Shown here piece after piece: positions 17,397-27,710 of a DNA stretch of 64,000 bases (the first letter of the stretch is position 1; the number at the start of each line of letters is the position of its first letter). The notes under the pieces were generated by a model. The model was not told the DNA's origin. It made no database searches and saw only the letters and a program-made list of their open reading frames with translations. Location: the NCBI GenBank assembly GCA_002742765.1, contig DLUF01000027.1, positions 1 to 64,000 on the forward strand. The letters run 5' to 3'. This DNA comes from Sulfurospirillum sp. UBA12182 (GTDB lineage Bacteria; Campylobacterota; Campylobacteria; Campylobacterales; Sulfurospirillaceae). The position numbers were made by a program, and so were the translations under genes.

Positions 17397-18073
17397 TCAG
17401 CAAGTAAAGAGGAGATTTTATCTTTTAGAAGCTCTGTGTTATGAGCTTTTAAAAGTTCCTCGTGTGAAATGTCTTGTGTAAGATGAGACTGAAGTTCTTT
17501 TAAACTCTCTTTTGAAATCTCTTGATTTGAACTCATAGCTGCTAAAGAGTTAAAAGAGACAATCCCCAGATGTTCTTTTGTTTTTGTTAGCTCTTCTTGA
17601 AGGTTATAAAGCTTTGTTTCAAATACCTCCAATCCTTCTTTATCTTGGATATTCAAATCTTCTATATTGATTATCTCACTAAGCATAAAACTTGGCATAG
17701 TTTGAGAAAAAGAAAAATTTGTATAAAAAATTTGCGTATTGTTATAGATAGTGTTATCGATTACATCAAGCATCTTTTCAATACCCTCTTCAAACTCTAC
17801 ATGTAAAGAATTGCTCTCTTGAGTTAAAGAGAATTGTTCCGATAATTCTTGTAGGTTTTTGCCACTCTCTTTGAGCTTTGATAAAGAGTGATAAGCGATA
17901 TCTATAAGTCCTAAAGACTCTGTATAAACTCCGAGATTTGTTGTCTTTGAACTTTTGCTTGTGAAAGTATCAGTCTCAGCCGAAATCTTCGACTGAGACT
18001 GTGAAGTTTTAAGAGTATTAGTTTTTTGTTCTATAAAATTTATATTATTCCCAAAACTTCCACTAATCTTCAT
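17393..18073 (-). CDS. Small flagellin-like protein, degenerate paralog
   Basis: 226-residue protein not assigned to a named family with certainty. The N-terminus MKISGSFGNNINFIEQ and C-terminus LLKDKISSLLAD parallel the FlaC-like protein at 21907-22662 (MKIGDSFNTQNLNYLNQ ... LLQKRVSALLV). Between them are long amphipathic helices (SLSKLKESGKNLQELSEQF; LEVFETKLYNLQEELTKTKEHLG), as in flagellin D0/D1 coiled coils. No signal peptide is seen, so export through the flagellar apparatus is possible. It lies three bases beyond accC and may be in its transcript. Confidence 0.6.
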   Translation of the reverse strand: MKISGSFGNNINFIEQKTNTLKTSQSQSKISAETDTFTSKSSKTTNLGVYTESLGLIDIAYHSLSKLKESGKNLQELSEQFSLTQESNSLHVEFEEGIEKMLDVIDNTIYNNTQIFYTNFSFSQTMPSFMLSEIINIEDLNIQDKEGLEVFETKLYNLQEELTKTKEHLGIVSFNSLAAMSSNQEISKESLKELQSHLTQDISHEELLKAHNTELLKDKISSLLAD

Positions 18074-18075
18074 TG

Positions 18076-19407
18076 CTAATGCTTTGAAAGATAATTTGTG
18101 TCAAAATTATTGTTTATAAAATCCTCATTATCCATCATTTTGAGATGAAAATCTTTAACCGTTTTTATGCCTTCAATTTGAAGTTCATTCAAAGAATTTT
18201 TCATTTTTGCTATTGCTTTTTCTCTCGTGTCTGCATGGACTATGAGTTTACCTATCATCGAATCATAAGTTGGAGGTACAACATAACCTTGATATGCATG
18301 TGAATCCATTCTTACATTTCTTCCACCAGGAACTATATACTTAGTAATCTTACCTGGACTTGGGATAAATTTTACAGGATCTTCTGCTGTAATTCTACAC
18401 TCTATTGAGTGCCCTTTGAAGTTTATCTCTTCTTGTTTAGGAAGCTCTTCTCCCTCAGCAACTTTTATCATAAGCTCGATTATATCAAGACCACTTACCA
18501 TCTCACTCACACAGTGTTCAACTTGTAATCTCGTATTCATCTCCATAAAATAAAAATTCTTTTGATTATCGAGTAAAAATTCAAATGTTCCTGCATTTTC
18601 ATAGCCTAAAAACTTTGTCGCTTTTACTGCTGTCTCATGCAATTTTGCTCTTGTTTGTTCATCTAAGATTATAGCGGGGGACTCTTCAATCAGTTTTTGA
18701 TGTCTACGTTGTAAAGAGCAATCTCTCTCACCTATGTGAATGGCATTTCCAAAAGAGTCTCCGATAACTTGTACTTCTATGTGTCTTGGATTTTTGATGT
18801 ACTTTTCCATATATAAAGTACCATCTCCAAAAGCACTCAAAGCTTCACTCTCAGCGGCTAAGAAAGCTTTCTCCAAATCTTCTTCTTTGTCTACAACTCT
18901 CATACCACGACCACCGCCACCTGCACTCGCTTTGATGATAACTGGATAGGTAATCTGTTTTGCTAGCTCTTTTGCTTGTGAGATACTCTTTAAAGCACCT
19001 TCACTACCTTCTATAACTGGTACGCCTGCTTTTTTCATCACCTCTTTTGCTTTTGATTTATCACTCATTAAAACCATAGCGTCCACAGAAGGTCCGATAA
19101 ATTTTATATTGTGGTGTTTACAAATCTCAACAAAAGTTTGATTTTCACTCAAAAACCCATAGCCTGGGAAAATTGCATCACAACCACTAATCTCTGCGGC
19201 ACTTATGATGGCTGGGATATTGAGATAACTTTTAGAACTTGGAGCTTCTCCGATACAGATACTTGCATCTGCATACTGCAAATAAAGAGCGTCTTTATCA
19301 GCTTTTGAATAAACTGCTATGGCTTGCTTACCCATCTCCTTAATCGTTCTAATAGCACGAAGAGCTATCTCCCCTCTATTGGCAACAAGTATTTTTTCTA
19401 TCTTCAT
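18076..19407 (-). CDS. accC: Acetyl-CoA carboxylase biotin carboxylase subunit
   Basis: ATP-dependent carboxylation of biotin on AccB, the first half of malonyl-CoA synthesis. 443 residues. Present are KILVANRGEIALRAIRT at the start, the ATP-grasp glycine loop SAGGGGRGMRVV and the catalytic region EMNTRLQVEHCVSEMV. ATG 19407 has GGAGG upstream. It follows accB by 64 bases on the same strand. Confidence 0.95.
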   Translation of the reverse strand: MKIEKILVANRGEIALRAIRTIKEMGKQAIAVYSKADKDALYLQYADASICIGEAPSSKSYLNIPAIISAAEISGCDAIFPGYGFLSENQTFVEICKHHNIKFIGPSVDAMVLMSDKSKAKEVMKKAGVPVIEGSEGALKSISQAKELAKQITYPVIIKASAGGGGRGMRVVDKEEDLEKAFLAAESEALSAFGDGTLYMEKYIKNPRHIEVQVIGDSFGNAIHIGERDCSLQRRHQKLIEESPAIILDEQTRAKLHETAVKATKFLGYENAGTFEFLLDNQKNFYFMEMNTRLQVEHCVSEMVSGLDIIELMIKVAEGEELPKQEEINFKGHSIECRITAEDPVKFIPSPGKITKYIVPGGRNVRMDSHAYQGYVVPPTYDSMIGKLIVHADTREKAIAKMKNSLNELQIEGIKTVKDFHLKMMDNEDFINNNFDTNYLSKH

Positions 19408-19471
19408 CTTACTGCCTCCTCTTACTTCAGCCAAGCTAAGGTTAAATTCTTAGCACTAAAGCTTATAGACA

Positions 19472-19927
19472 TTAAATCTTCTCCACAGCAAAGAGTGGCA
19501 TATCAAATTCTATCGGTTGTCCATCATCAACTAGGATTTCTAATATCTTACAATCAAATTCTGCTTCGATTTCATTCATGATTTTCATAGCTTCTATGAT
19601 ACCAACTGGTTGTCCTTTTCTCACGATGCTTCCAACTTTTACAAATGCTTCTGCACCAGGAGCTGGAGCTTTATAAAATGTTCCTACCATAGGAGAATTG
19701 ATACTTTGTGAAGCCAATTTTGGAGCTGGAGTTGCTGCTTCTTGTACAGCTGGTGCAGTAGGTGCGGCTAGAGTGACTGGTGCACTTAGCGGAGCTGGAG
19801 CCATTACGGGGGCACTTTCAAACCCTTTTTGTAACTCTATTGAAAAATCACCATTTTTTATCTTTACTTTTGTTATATCACTCTCATCGAAAAAACGCAT
19901 TAAATCTTTGATATCTTTATTTGTCAT
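19472..19927 (-). CDS. accB: Biotin carboxyl carrier protein of acetyl-CoA carboxylase
   Basis: Carries biotin between carboxylase and transferase. 151 residues: N-terminal helical domain, then an Ala/Pro-rich flexible linker at about residues 45-85, then the biotinyl domain with the attachment lysine in EAMKIMNEIEAEFD and the preceding SPMVGTFY. Its motif reads AMKI rather than the more common AMKM. ATG 19927 follows AAGGGA. accB-accC is the usual order. Confidence 0.93.
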   Translation of the reverse strand: MTNKDIKDLMRFFDESDITKVKIKNGDFSIELQKGFESAPVMAPAPLSAPVTLAAPTAPAVQEAATPAPKLASQSINSPMVGTFYKAPAPGAEAFVKVGSIVRKGQPVGIIEAMKIMNEIEAEFDCKILEILVDDGQPIEFDMPLFAVEKI

Positions 19928-20025
19928 ATAGTTTCCCTTATATCTATTTTTAAAATACAAAATTCTTTACATTTTACTATTATCTGCATATTAAACTACT
20001 TAAGAATACTGACCAAGAGTTCTAA

Positions 20026-20463
20026 TCAAGAGCTTATCTGTTCGATTATCACTCCGTTATCTTTTATAAATTTTGCGACTACATCGGAGTTTGTATGCTC
20101 ATAAGCTCTATCATATACAATTCTTTTTATGCCACTTGCGATAATATTTTTACTGCATTCACTACAAGGCTCAAGTGTCACATAGATAGTAGCATCCTTG
20201 ATACTTATACCCTCACGAGCCGCCCAAATGATAGCATTCATCTCTGCGTGTATCTCATAAGTTTTACTCCACTCATGGTGTTCACTTGTATATTGATGTT
20301 CCCAATGTTCACAACAGTTGATATAACCTGCTGGCGTTCCATTATACCCTGTACTTAGGATCCTTCCATCTCTCACTATCACAGCGCCCACTTGTTTTGA
20401 AACACATTTGCTAGCCTTTGCAATCTCATGTGCAATATTTATAAAATTTCTATCTGTTAACAT
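20026..20463 (-). CDS. dCMP/cytidine deaminase family protein (ComEB-like)
   Basis: Zinc deaminase of 145 residues, most likely dCMP to dUMP for thymidylate supply. Zinc ligands and the catalytic glutamate lie in IHAEMNAIIWAA and TLEPCSECSKNI. The extra CCEHW/HEW segment (INCCEHWEHQYTSEHHEW) is typical of the dCMP deaminase/ComEB group with a second metal site. The start codon is preceded by GGAGAAAT at the foot of a repeated hairpin element. In Gram-positives ComEB lies in a competence operon; that link is not implied by the context here. Confidence 0.88.
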   Translation of the reverse strand: MLTDRNFINIAHEIAKASKCVSKQVGAVIVRDGRILSTGYNGTPAGYINCCEHWEHQYTSEHHEWSKTYEIHAEMNAIIWAAREGISIKDATIYVTLEPCSECSKNIIASGIKRIVYDRAYEHTNSDVVAKFIKDNGVIIEQISS

Positions 20464-20471
20464 ATCTTATT

Positions 20472-20515
20472 TCTCCTTTTTCAAGAAGTAATTCTTGAAA
20501 AATTCCTCTCACTCT
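20472..20515 (-). repeat. Hairpin leader element (copy B), upstream of the dCMP deaminase gene
   Basis: On the minus strand GAGAGGAA is followed by a perfect 11 bp hairpin (plus 20477-20502, arms TTTTTCAAGAA and TTCTTGAAAAA, loop of four) and then GGAGAAAT, the ribosome binding site. Layout and flanks match copies before upp and fliQ, but the inner stem sequence differs while still pairing. A further inverted pair TCTCAC/GTGAGA lies just upstream. Confidence 0.7.
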
Positions 20516-20561
20516 TGTGCTTGTTACTCTCTGTGAGAAAGCTTTCACTGTGTGAAGAATT

Positions 20562-21329
20562 TTAAAATTTTTTGAGTATCTCTTCTATACTTTTTTCAAA
20601 ATCTGGATGATTAAAAACATCTCCATGCGTAGTATCTTGTAACGTTACATGTAAAGCTAGATTTTGAATATTCTCTTTTAGTTTATCAAAATGATACTTT
20701 GTAATTACTGTATCATTTACTACTTCAATAAGCCCGATTGGGGTATCTATGTTTTGTAGATTTTTTACTGATTCAAAGCGATGTTTTAGTAGTAAATCTA
20801 TCGGGAAAAATGGATACTGCTTTTTTGCCATTGAAGCTATGGAATCATAAGGCGTGATGAGGATAACACCTTGTGCTTTTCGTTTACTAGCGACATAAGT
20901 AGCCACACCAGTTCCTAAACTCCTACCGATGAGGATAACATCTTTATCTTTTGCATATGTATCATATATCTTTAAAGCGTCCTCGCAAAGAGCATCTTCA
21001 CTAGGAGTTCCACTACTGTGAACATACCCTCGGTAGTTAAATGTAACGATATCAAAGTTTTCCAAACTCTTTACATGTAAAAGAAATCTTGTAGCATCAT
21101 CTGCATTCCCACCAAAATAGATAATCAAAGAATCACTATTGGCTTTTTTATACACGCCTTGAAGTACTGCATCTTTGACTTGTAAAGTTATCTCTTTTGT
21201 GTTTTGCAAAGAGATAGGCTCTTGTTCTTTGATAGCTTTTGAATTAAAAACGATAGATGTCTGAAAAAAGTAGAGATACGCCATCGCTAAAAGATATAAA
21301 ATCACTAAAGCTAACAAAGCTAGTTTCAA
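20562..21329 (-). CDS. Alpha/beta hydrolase, membrane-anchored
   Basis: 255 residues with one N-terminal hydrophobic segment (LALLALVILYLLAMAYLYFF), then an alpha/beta hydrolase fold: nucleophile elbow GRSLGTGVATYVAS, oxyanion region IIYFGGNADDATRF and a C-terminal His in DTTHGDVFNHPDF. It resembles the BEM46/YqkD-like serine hydrolases of unknown substrate. It overlaps the upstream methyltransferase by four bases (ATGA), so they are co-translated. Two palindrome copies inside read as Leu-His-Val. Confidence 0.8.
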   Translation of the reverse strand: MKLALLALVILYLLAMAYLYFFQTSIVFNSKAIKEQEPISLQNTKEITLQVKDAVLQGVYKKANSDSLIIYFGGNADDATRFLLHVKSLENFDIVTFNYRGYVHSSGTPSEDALCEDALKIYDTYAKDKDVILIGRSLGTGVATYVASKRKAQGVILITPYDSIASMAKKQYPFFPIDLLLKHRFESVKNLQNIDTPIGLIEVVNDTVITKYHFDKLKENIQNLALHVTLQDTTHGDVFNHPDFEKSIEEILKKF

Positions 21330-21910
21330 GTGATATCCTTTTTTATCATAACACTCATATCGTTTTCCAAATACCCATCAATCATCTTACATGTAAAGCC
21401 TTTCTCTACAAAAAAAGACTCCATCTCTTGCTTTGTTTTGTAATTAAAAGTTTCACTCTGTTTTACACCACAAAGAAAGTTAAAAACAATCCCTTTTGTA
21501 GCATGGACTAGCATTTTTTCTAAAAAAAGCCATGTCTCAAATGAAGAGAGGATGTTTAAACTTCCACTTGCAACATACCAATGAGCGAGAGGTAACTCAT
21601 CTTTGAGTATATCTCTTTGCAAAAAAGCTGTTTTACTAAAGCTTTTTTGAGCAATTTTGATAAACTCTTCAAAGCTATCAATACCTATGTAACTTTTTGG
21701 TATCAAATCTCTCTCCAACCAAAATCCATACAAATCCCCAAAACCACAACCAGCATCTACGATACTGCTTTTTTTTATCTCATCTGCTAAAAGTTCTGTG
21801 ATAACTAAAAAACGTATCTCTTGAGTTTTGGGAGAACTCCAACTAAGTCCTTGTGGAGTTCTCCCATATTTTTTGAAAGTTTTTGCGTAAAAAGTTTTAT
21901 TCTTTATCAC
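21326..21910 (-). CDS. Class I SAM-dependent methyltransferase
   Basis: 194 residues with a SAM-binding motif I VDAGCGFGDLYGFW and the acidic strand SYIGIDSFEEFIKIA. The substrate is unknown. It sits between a FlaC-like secreted flagellin gene (overlap of four bases) and the hydrolase gene (overlap of four bases). The three are therefore one transcript, though no common function is evident. A palindrome copy near the end reads Phe-Thr-Cys-Lys. Confidence 0.8.
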   Translation of the reverse strand: MIKNKTFYAKTFKKYGRTPQGLSWSSPKTQEIRFLVITELLADEIKKSSIVDAGCGFGDLYGFWLERDLIPKSYIGIDSFEEFIKIAQKSFSKTAFLQRDILKDELPLAHWYVASGSLNILSSFETWLFLEKMLVHATKGIVFNFLCGVKQSETFNYKTKQEMESFFVEKGFTCKMIDGYLENDMSVMIKKDIT

Positions 21911-22662
21911 ACTAAAAGAGCTGAAACTCTTTTTTGTAACAAGCTACTCTGATGAGCTTGCGCTAAAATAGAGCTTTGAAGTTTTGTCTGATTTTGATTT
22001 AATTCATTGATTTTTGTATCCATGCCACTCTCTTGCATAAAAGAGGCTGAACTCGTTAGATTTGAGACTGCTGAGAGAGAGTTTGTGATACTTACTGCGA
22101 ACTGTTGCATAGACGAACCCACACTTGAGCGTGTAGTGTTTAGGTTTTCTCTAAAGCTTTGTATCGCACTTTGGTCTTCTATACTAAGCTCATCCAAACC
22201 ACTCACTTCCAAAGAACCTGTACTCACAACACCTGCGCCTGTTTCAAAACTCATAGAATCATTTAACAAAGCTTTTCCGTTGTAAGTTGTCTCTTCAACG
22301 ATATCTTGCATAGCTTGTTTTGTAGCATTAAATTCTTGGGTAAGCATATTTTTTTGGTCAGTACTTAAAGCAGCATTGTTATATCTTACAGAGAGTTCTT
22401 CTAACTTACTTGAAGATTTTGAGATATTTGAAAGGGCTGCATCAGCAACTTGTAACATCCCAACTGCTTCATTTGAGTTTTGCACTCCTTGCGTAAGCGT
22501 AGAAATCTGAGAGTTAAGTGCGTCAGCTATAAGTAGATTTGCACTATCTTTGCCACTAAGTTCTCTTGTCGCTGCGATCTTAGAGAGTATGTCAGAAACG
22601 CCATTTTTATTTTGATTTAGATAATTTAAATTTTGAGTATTAAAGCTATCACCGATTTTCAT
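21907..22662 (-). CDS. Short flagellin-like protein, FlaC-type
   Basis: 251 residues, close to the length of Campylobacter FlaC, a flagellin-like protein secreted by the flagellar export apparatus. It has flagellin D0/D1-like helices at both ends (SGKDSANLLIADALNSQIST; QNSNEAVGMLQVADAALSNI; C-terminal SSLLQKRVSALL) but lacks the variable D2/D3 region and the usual RINTN start. It could be a minor filament component or a secreted effector. It is not next to the main flagellin. A related but more degenerate gene is at 17393-18073. Confidence 0.72.
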   Translation of the reverse strand: MKIGDSFNTQNLNYLNQNKNGVSDILSKIAATRELSGKDSANLLIADALNSQISTLTQGVQNSNEAVGMLQVADAALSNISKSSSKLEELSVRYNNAALSTDQKNMLTQEFNATKQAMQDIVEETTYNGKALLNDSMSFETGAGVVSTGSLEVSGLDELSIEDQSAIQSFRENLNTTRSSVGSSMQQFAVSITNSLSAVSNLTSSASFMQESGMDTKINELNQNQTKLQSSILAQAHQSSLLQKRVSALLV

Positions 22663-22743
22663 AGTTTACTCCTTAACTCTTAAGTAATCTATTATACTCT
22701 TGAAGGGTAAATTTGTCAATAAAAGAGAATTTTATAAAGTTTT

Positions 22744-23346
22744 TCAACTCTCTATTTTTGCAAGTAAGCGTAAACCCTCTGGGCTTAGAAAAGAGCGTAA
22801 AGTCCCCTCTATACGCCTGAGACCACCTTGTATGTTATACTCATTCATCTCTTCACCGATACTCTCTAAAAATGGATGCCAAAACTGCAAGAACATCAAG
22901 ATAGTATCGCTTAAATGAAGTATCATGTTATCAAGAGGCAAATGCATCCAACCTTTGTTATGAAAATCAAGTAGCATTATCTCTATACGTTTTTTATAAG
23001 CAAGATTGTCTGTTTTAAATCTCTCTTTGAGTCTCTCATCACGTGAGAGCAAAAAGAGTAATTCTCGATAAAAAAAGCGGTATTTCCAAGAGATAAGGGC
23101 AAATTTTTTGTGTTGTTCATTTAACTCTTGAAGAGTTTGGGGGATATATGAAGTATCGGGGAAAAGTTCATCAAACATCCTCTCATAAAGTGAAAAGATA
23201 ATTTCTTCACGATTCTTATAATGATAGTGTAAATTGCCAGGGCTTATACCCATAGCTGCTGCTATATGATTTGTTGTGGCTGCTTGTGTGTTAGAGGTGT
23301 TGAACAACTCTAAAGCAGTTTCTAAAATCTTATCTTTTGTTTTCAT
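22744..23346 (-). CDS. TetR/AcrR-family transcriptional regulator
   Basis: 200 residues. The N-terminal helix-turn-helix is clear (TKDKILETALELFN ... TTNHIAAAMGISPGNLHYHYKNREEI); the C-terminal ligand domain is divergent, as usual. It lies downstream of the LigB-type dioxygenase and YceI genes on the same strand, so it may be their regulator. A candidate operator of matching style lies upstream of yceI (24785-24843). Ligand unknown. Confidence 0.85.
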   Translation of the reverse strand: MKTKDKILETALELFNTSNTQAATTNHIAAAMGISPGNLHYHYKNREEIIFSLYERMFDELFPDTSYIPQTLQELNEQHKKFALISWKYRFFYRELLFLLSRDERLKERFKTDNLAYKKRIEIMLLDFHNKGWMHLPLDNMILHLSDTILMFLQFWHPFLESIGEEMNEYNIQGGLRRIEGTLRSFLSPEGLRLLAKIES

Positions 23347-23382
23347 GTTAACTTCTCCGCATGAATTGTACCAAAATGTTGT

Positions 23383-24153
23383 TTATCTCCACAAAAATCC
23401 ACTTACCTTTGTACTCATAAATATAGAATCAAAAACAACTTCTGCACTTTGTGTGCTTGCACCAAAACATACATGTAAAGGTAAAAGATGCTCTTCTCTT
23501 GGATGGGCATACCTGGCCTCAGGTGCTTTATCCCACTTTATAAGCTTTGTCTTTGTGCTCTCATAATCACCACTTTGTAATGTTTCTTGCAACCACTTAT
23601 CAAACTTTTCTCCTTGAATACTTGGCGAACCATAAGCCCTCATGTTGTGAAAGGAAAGACCAGAACCAACTATCAAAACACCCTCTTCTTTAAGTTTTCT
23701 TAGTGCTTCTCCCATTTGGATATGTAACAAAGGAGAGAGTGAGTTTGATAAAGAGAGCTGAATGATAGGGATATCTGCTTTTGGATACATGAGTTTTAGT
23801 GGAACAAACATACCATGATCATAGCCACGTTTTTCATCTATAACAGATTTTAACCCTTTTACATGTAAGAGTTCTTGAACCCTTTTTGCTAGGCTTGGAC
23901 TCCCTTTTGCCTTGTACTCAATCTCATAAGACTTTTCTCCAAATCCATAGTAATCATAGATGAGTGAAGGCTCACTCGCCCCTGTAATGCTAGGTTGCGT
24001 CTCTTCCCAATGCGCACTGATAACAAGGATAGCTTTTGGATTTCCTAATTTTGTTGGTATGTTTTTTAAAAAAGCAGTTAATTCACTCTGACTTGGTTCA
24101 TCAAAGAGTGGCAAAGGGCCTGCTCCATGAGGAAGATATAAAATCGGTAGCAT
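23383..24153 (-). CDS. LigB/DODA-type extradiol dioxygenase (YgiD-like)
   Basis: 256 residues of the class III extradiol ring-cleavage family, non-heme iron or zinc dependent. Conserved blocks: YLPHGAGPLPLFDEP, VISAHWEE, RGYDHGMFVPLKLMYP, LIVGSGLSFHNMRAYG and ARYAHPREEHLLPL, which supply the metal-binding histidines and the acidic residue. Bacterial YgiD-type members act on DOPA-like catechols; the native substrate is unknown. It is transcribed between yceI and the TetR gene. Confidence 0.88.
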   Translation of the reverse strand: MLPILYLPHGAGPLPLFDEPSQSELTAFLKNIPTKLGNPKAILVISAHWEETQPSITGASEPSLIYDYYGFGEKSYEIEYKAKGSPSLAKRVQELLHVKGLKSVIDEKRGYDHGMFVPLKLMYPKADIPIIQLSLSNSLSPLLHIQMGEALRKLKEEGVLIVGSGLSFHNMRAYGSPSIQGEKFDKWLQETLQSGDYESTKTKLIKWDKAPEARYAHPREEHLLPLHVCFGASTQSAEVVFDSIFMSTKVSGFLWR

Positions 24154-24197
24154 GATTTTCTCCTAAAGTTTGGGGAGAGAAAACTCCCCGATAAGAA

Positions 24198-24764
24198 CTA
24201 CTGACGTATGCCTTGTGCTTCTATGAGAAGCTTGACAGTTTCATCTACAACAACACCACCTGTCTCAAGTGCTTTGTTCCAAGTTAAGCCAAAATCTTTA
24301 CGATTTATCTCTCCTTCTAGGATAAATGCGCTACGAACATTCCCCCAAGGGTCTTTTATCTCTCCACCTATCTGGGCTTTTAGGACAACTGGCTTTGTAA
24401 CACCTTTGATTGTGAGCTTACCATAAACTTTTTCTCCTTCTTGTTTTGTGAACTCAAAAGTTATCTCTGGATGATTTTGAACATCAAAAAAATCAGCCGA
24501 ACGCAAGTGGTTATCTCTATCTTTGTTATCTGTGTTGATAGATGTAGCTTTGATAAGCCCATTGATAGCAGTAAATTTACCATCTGTGATGTCAAAAGTG
24601 CCTTCAAAATCGCTAAATTTTCCACTTACATTGCTTATCATCATATGTTTGACTTTAAAGCCTATATTTGAGTGAGTTGCGTCAACTTTATAGAGAGCCG
24701 CTGATGCGATTGAAGAGCTTAGCGCAAGAGCTGCAACTGTGTTGAGTATAAATGATGTTTTCAT
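24198..24764 (-). CDS. YceI-family periplasmic lipid-binding protein
   Basis: 188 residues with a signal peptide (FILNTVAALALSSSIASA) and the lipocalin-like YceI fold: YKVDATHSNIGFKVKHMMIS, LRSADFFDVQNHPEITFEFT and RKDFGLTWNKALETGGVVV. Family members bind polyisoprenoids and are often induced by acid, osmotic or solvent stress. It is the first gene of a probable yceI-dioxygenase-tetR transcript. Inverted repeats bracket its presumed promoter. Confidence 0.9.
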   Translation of the reverse strand: MKTSFILNTVAALALSSSIASAALYKVDATHSNIGFKVKHMMISNVSGKFSDFEGTFDITDGKFTAINGLIKATSINTDNKDRDNHLRSADFFDVQNHPEITFEFTKQEGEKVYGKLTIKGVTKPVVLKAQIGGEIKDPWGNVRSAFILEGEINRKDFGLTWNKALETGGVVVDETVKLLIEAQGIRQ

Positions 24765-24784
24765 TTTAATTCCTTTTTTAGTGT

Positions 24785-24843
24785 ATTTACTCTAAAAATA
24801 TAACAAGATAAAACTTAAATCTATATTAGAGTAAATGCTCTAA
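24785..24843. promoter_or_regulatory. Inverted-repeat operator region upstream of yceI
   Basis: ATTTACTCTA (24785-24794) and TAGAGTAAAT (24827-24836) are perfect inverted repeats 32 bases apart. The second half is also part of a local dyad, TTAGAG-N6-CTCTAA (24826-24843). They bracket the likely yceI promoter. Binding by the TetR-type protein encoded at the end of the same gene run is an inference. Confidence 0.5.
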
Positions 24844-24859
24844 ATTATAAAGAAGATAA

Positions 24860-27023
<2,164 letters not shown>

Positions 27024-27027
<4 letters not shown>

Positions 27028-27710
27028 ATGTAGCTATCATACCAGCTCGAGGTGGAAGCAAGAGAATACCAAAAAAAAACATAAAAGAGTTTTGTGGCAA
27101 ACCTATGATAGCCTACTCCATAGAAGCTGCAAAAAAAAGCGAACTTTTTGATAAGATTGTAGTAAGTACAGATGATGAGAGCATAGCACAAGTTGCTAAA
27201 AGTTTTGGGGTAGAGGTACTGGAGCGTCCAAAAGAGTTGGCTGATGATTTTACACCAACAATTCCTGTTATCGCTCATGCCATCAAAGAGCTTGAACTTT
27301 TAGAAGCCACCAGTGTATGTTGCATCTATGCAACTGCTCCTTTTGTACAAGCTTCGTTTTTACAAGTTGCTTACCAAAAACTTCTTACATGTAAAGCTTC
27401 GTACTGTTTTAGTGCTACAACTTTTGCTTTTCCAATTCAAAGAGCTATAAAACTAGAAAACGAAAGAGTTTCGATGTTTGAGCCACAACACTTTAACACC
27501 CGTAGCCAAGATCTCGAAGAGGCCTATCACGATGCTGGGCAGTTTTATTTTGGTCTGCCTAGTGCTTGGCTAGAGGGAAAAATGCTCTTTAGTAAAGACT
27601 CTACTATCATCAAACTGCCTAGATATCTTGTTCAAGATATAGATACCCTTGAAGACTGGAGGCGAGCGGAGCTTATGTATAAAGTCTTAGAAAATGAAAA
27701 TCTGATATAA
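27024..27710 (+). CDS. pseF: Pseudaminic acid cytidylyltransferase
   Basis: Activates pseudaminic acid as the CMP-sugar. 228 residues with the nucleotide-binding start IIPARGGSKRIPKKNIKEF, FDKIVVSTDDESIAQVA and the C-terminal PRYLVQDIDTLEDWRRAEL. An uninterrupted run of nine A (27071-27079) codes the Pro-Lys-Lys-Asn segment. In pathway order pseG should follow directly, but an mntA-hepT module now separates them. The last codons (Leu-Glu-Asn-Glu-Asn-Leu-Ile) are repeated at the end of hepT. Confidence 0.95.
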
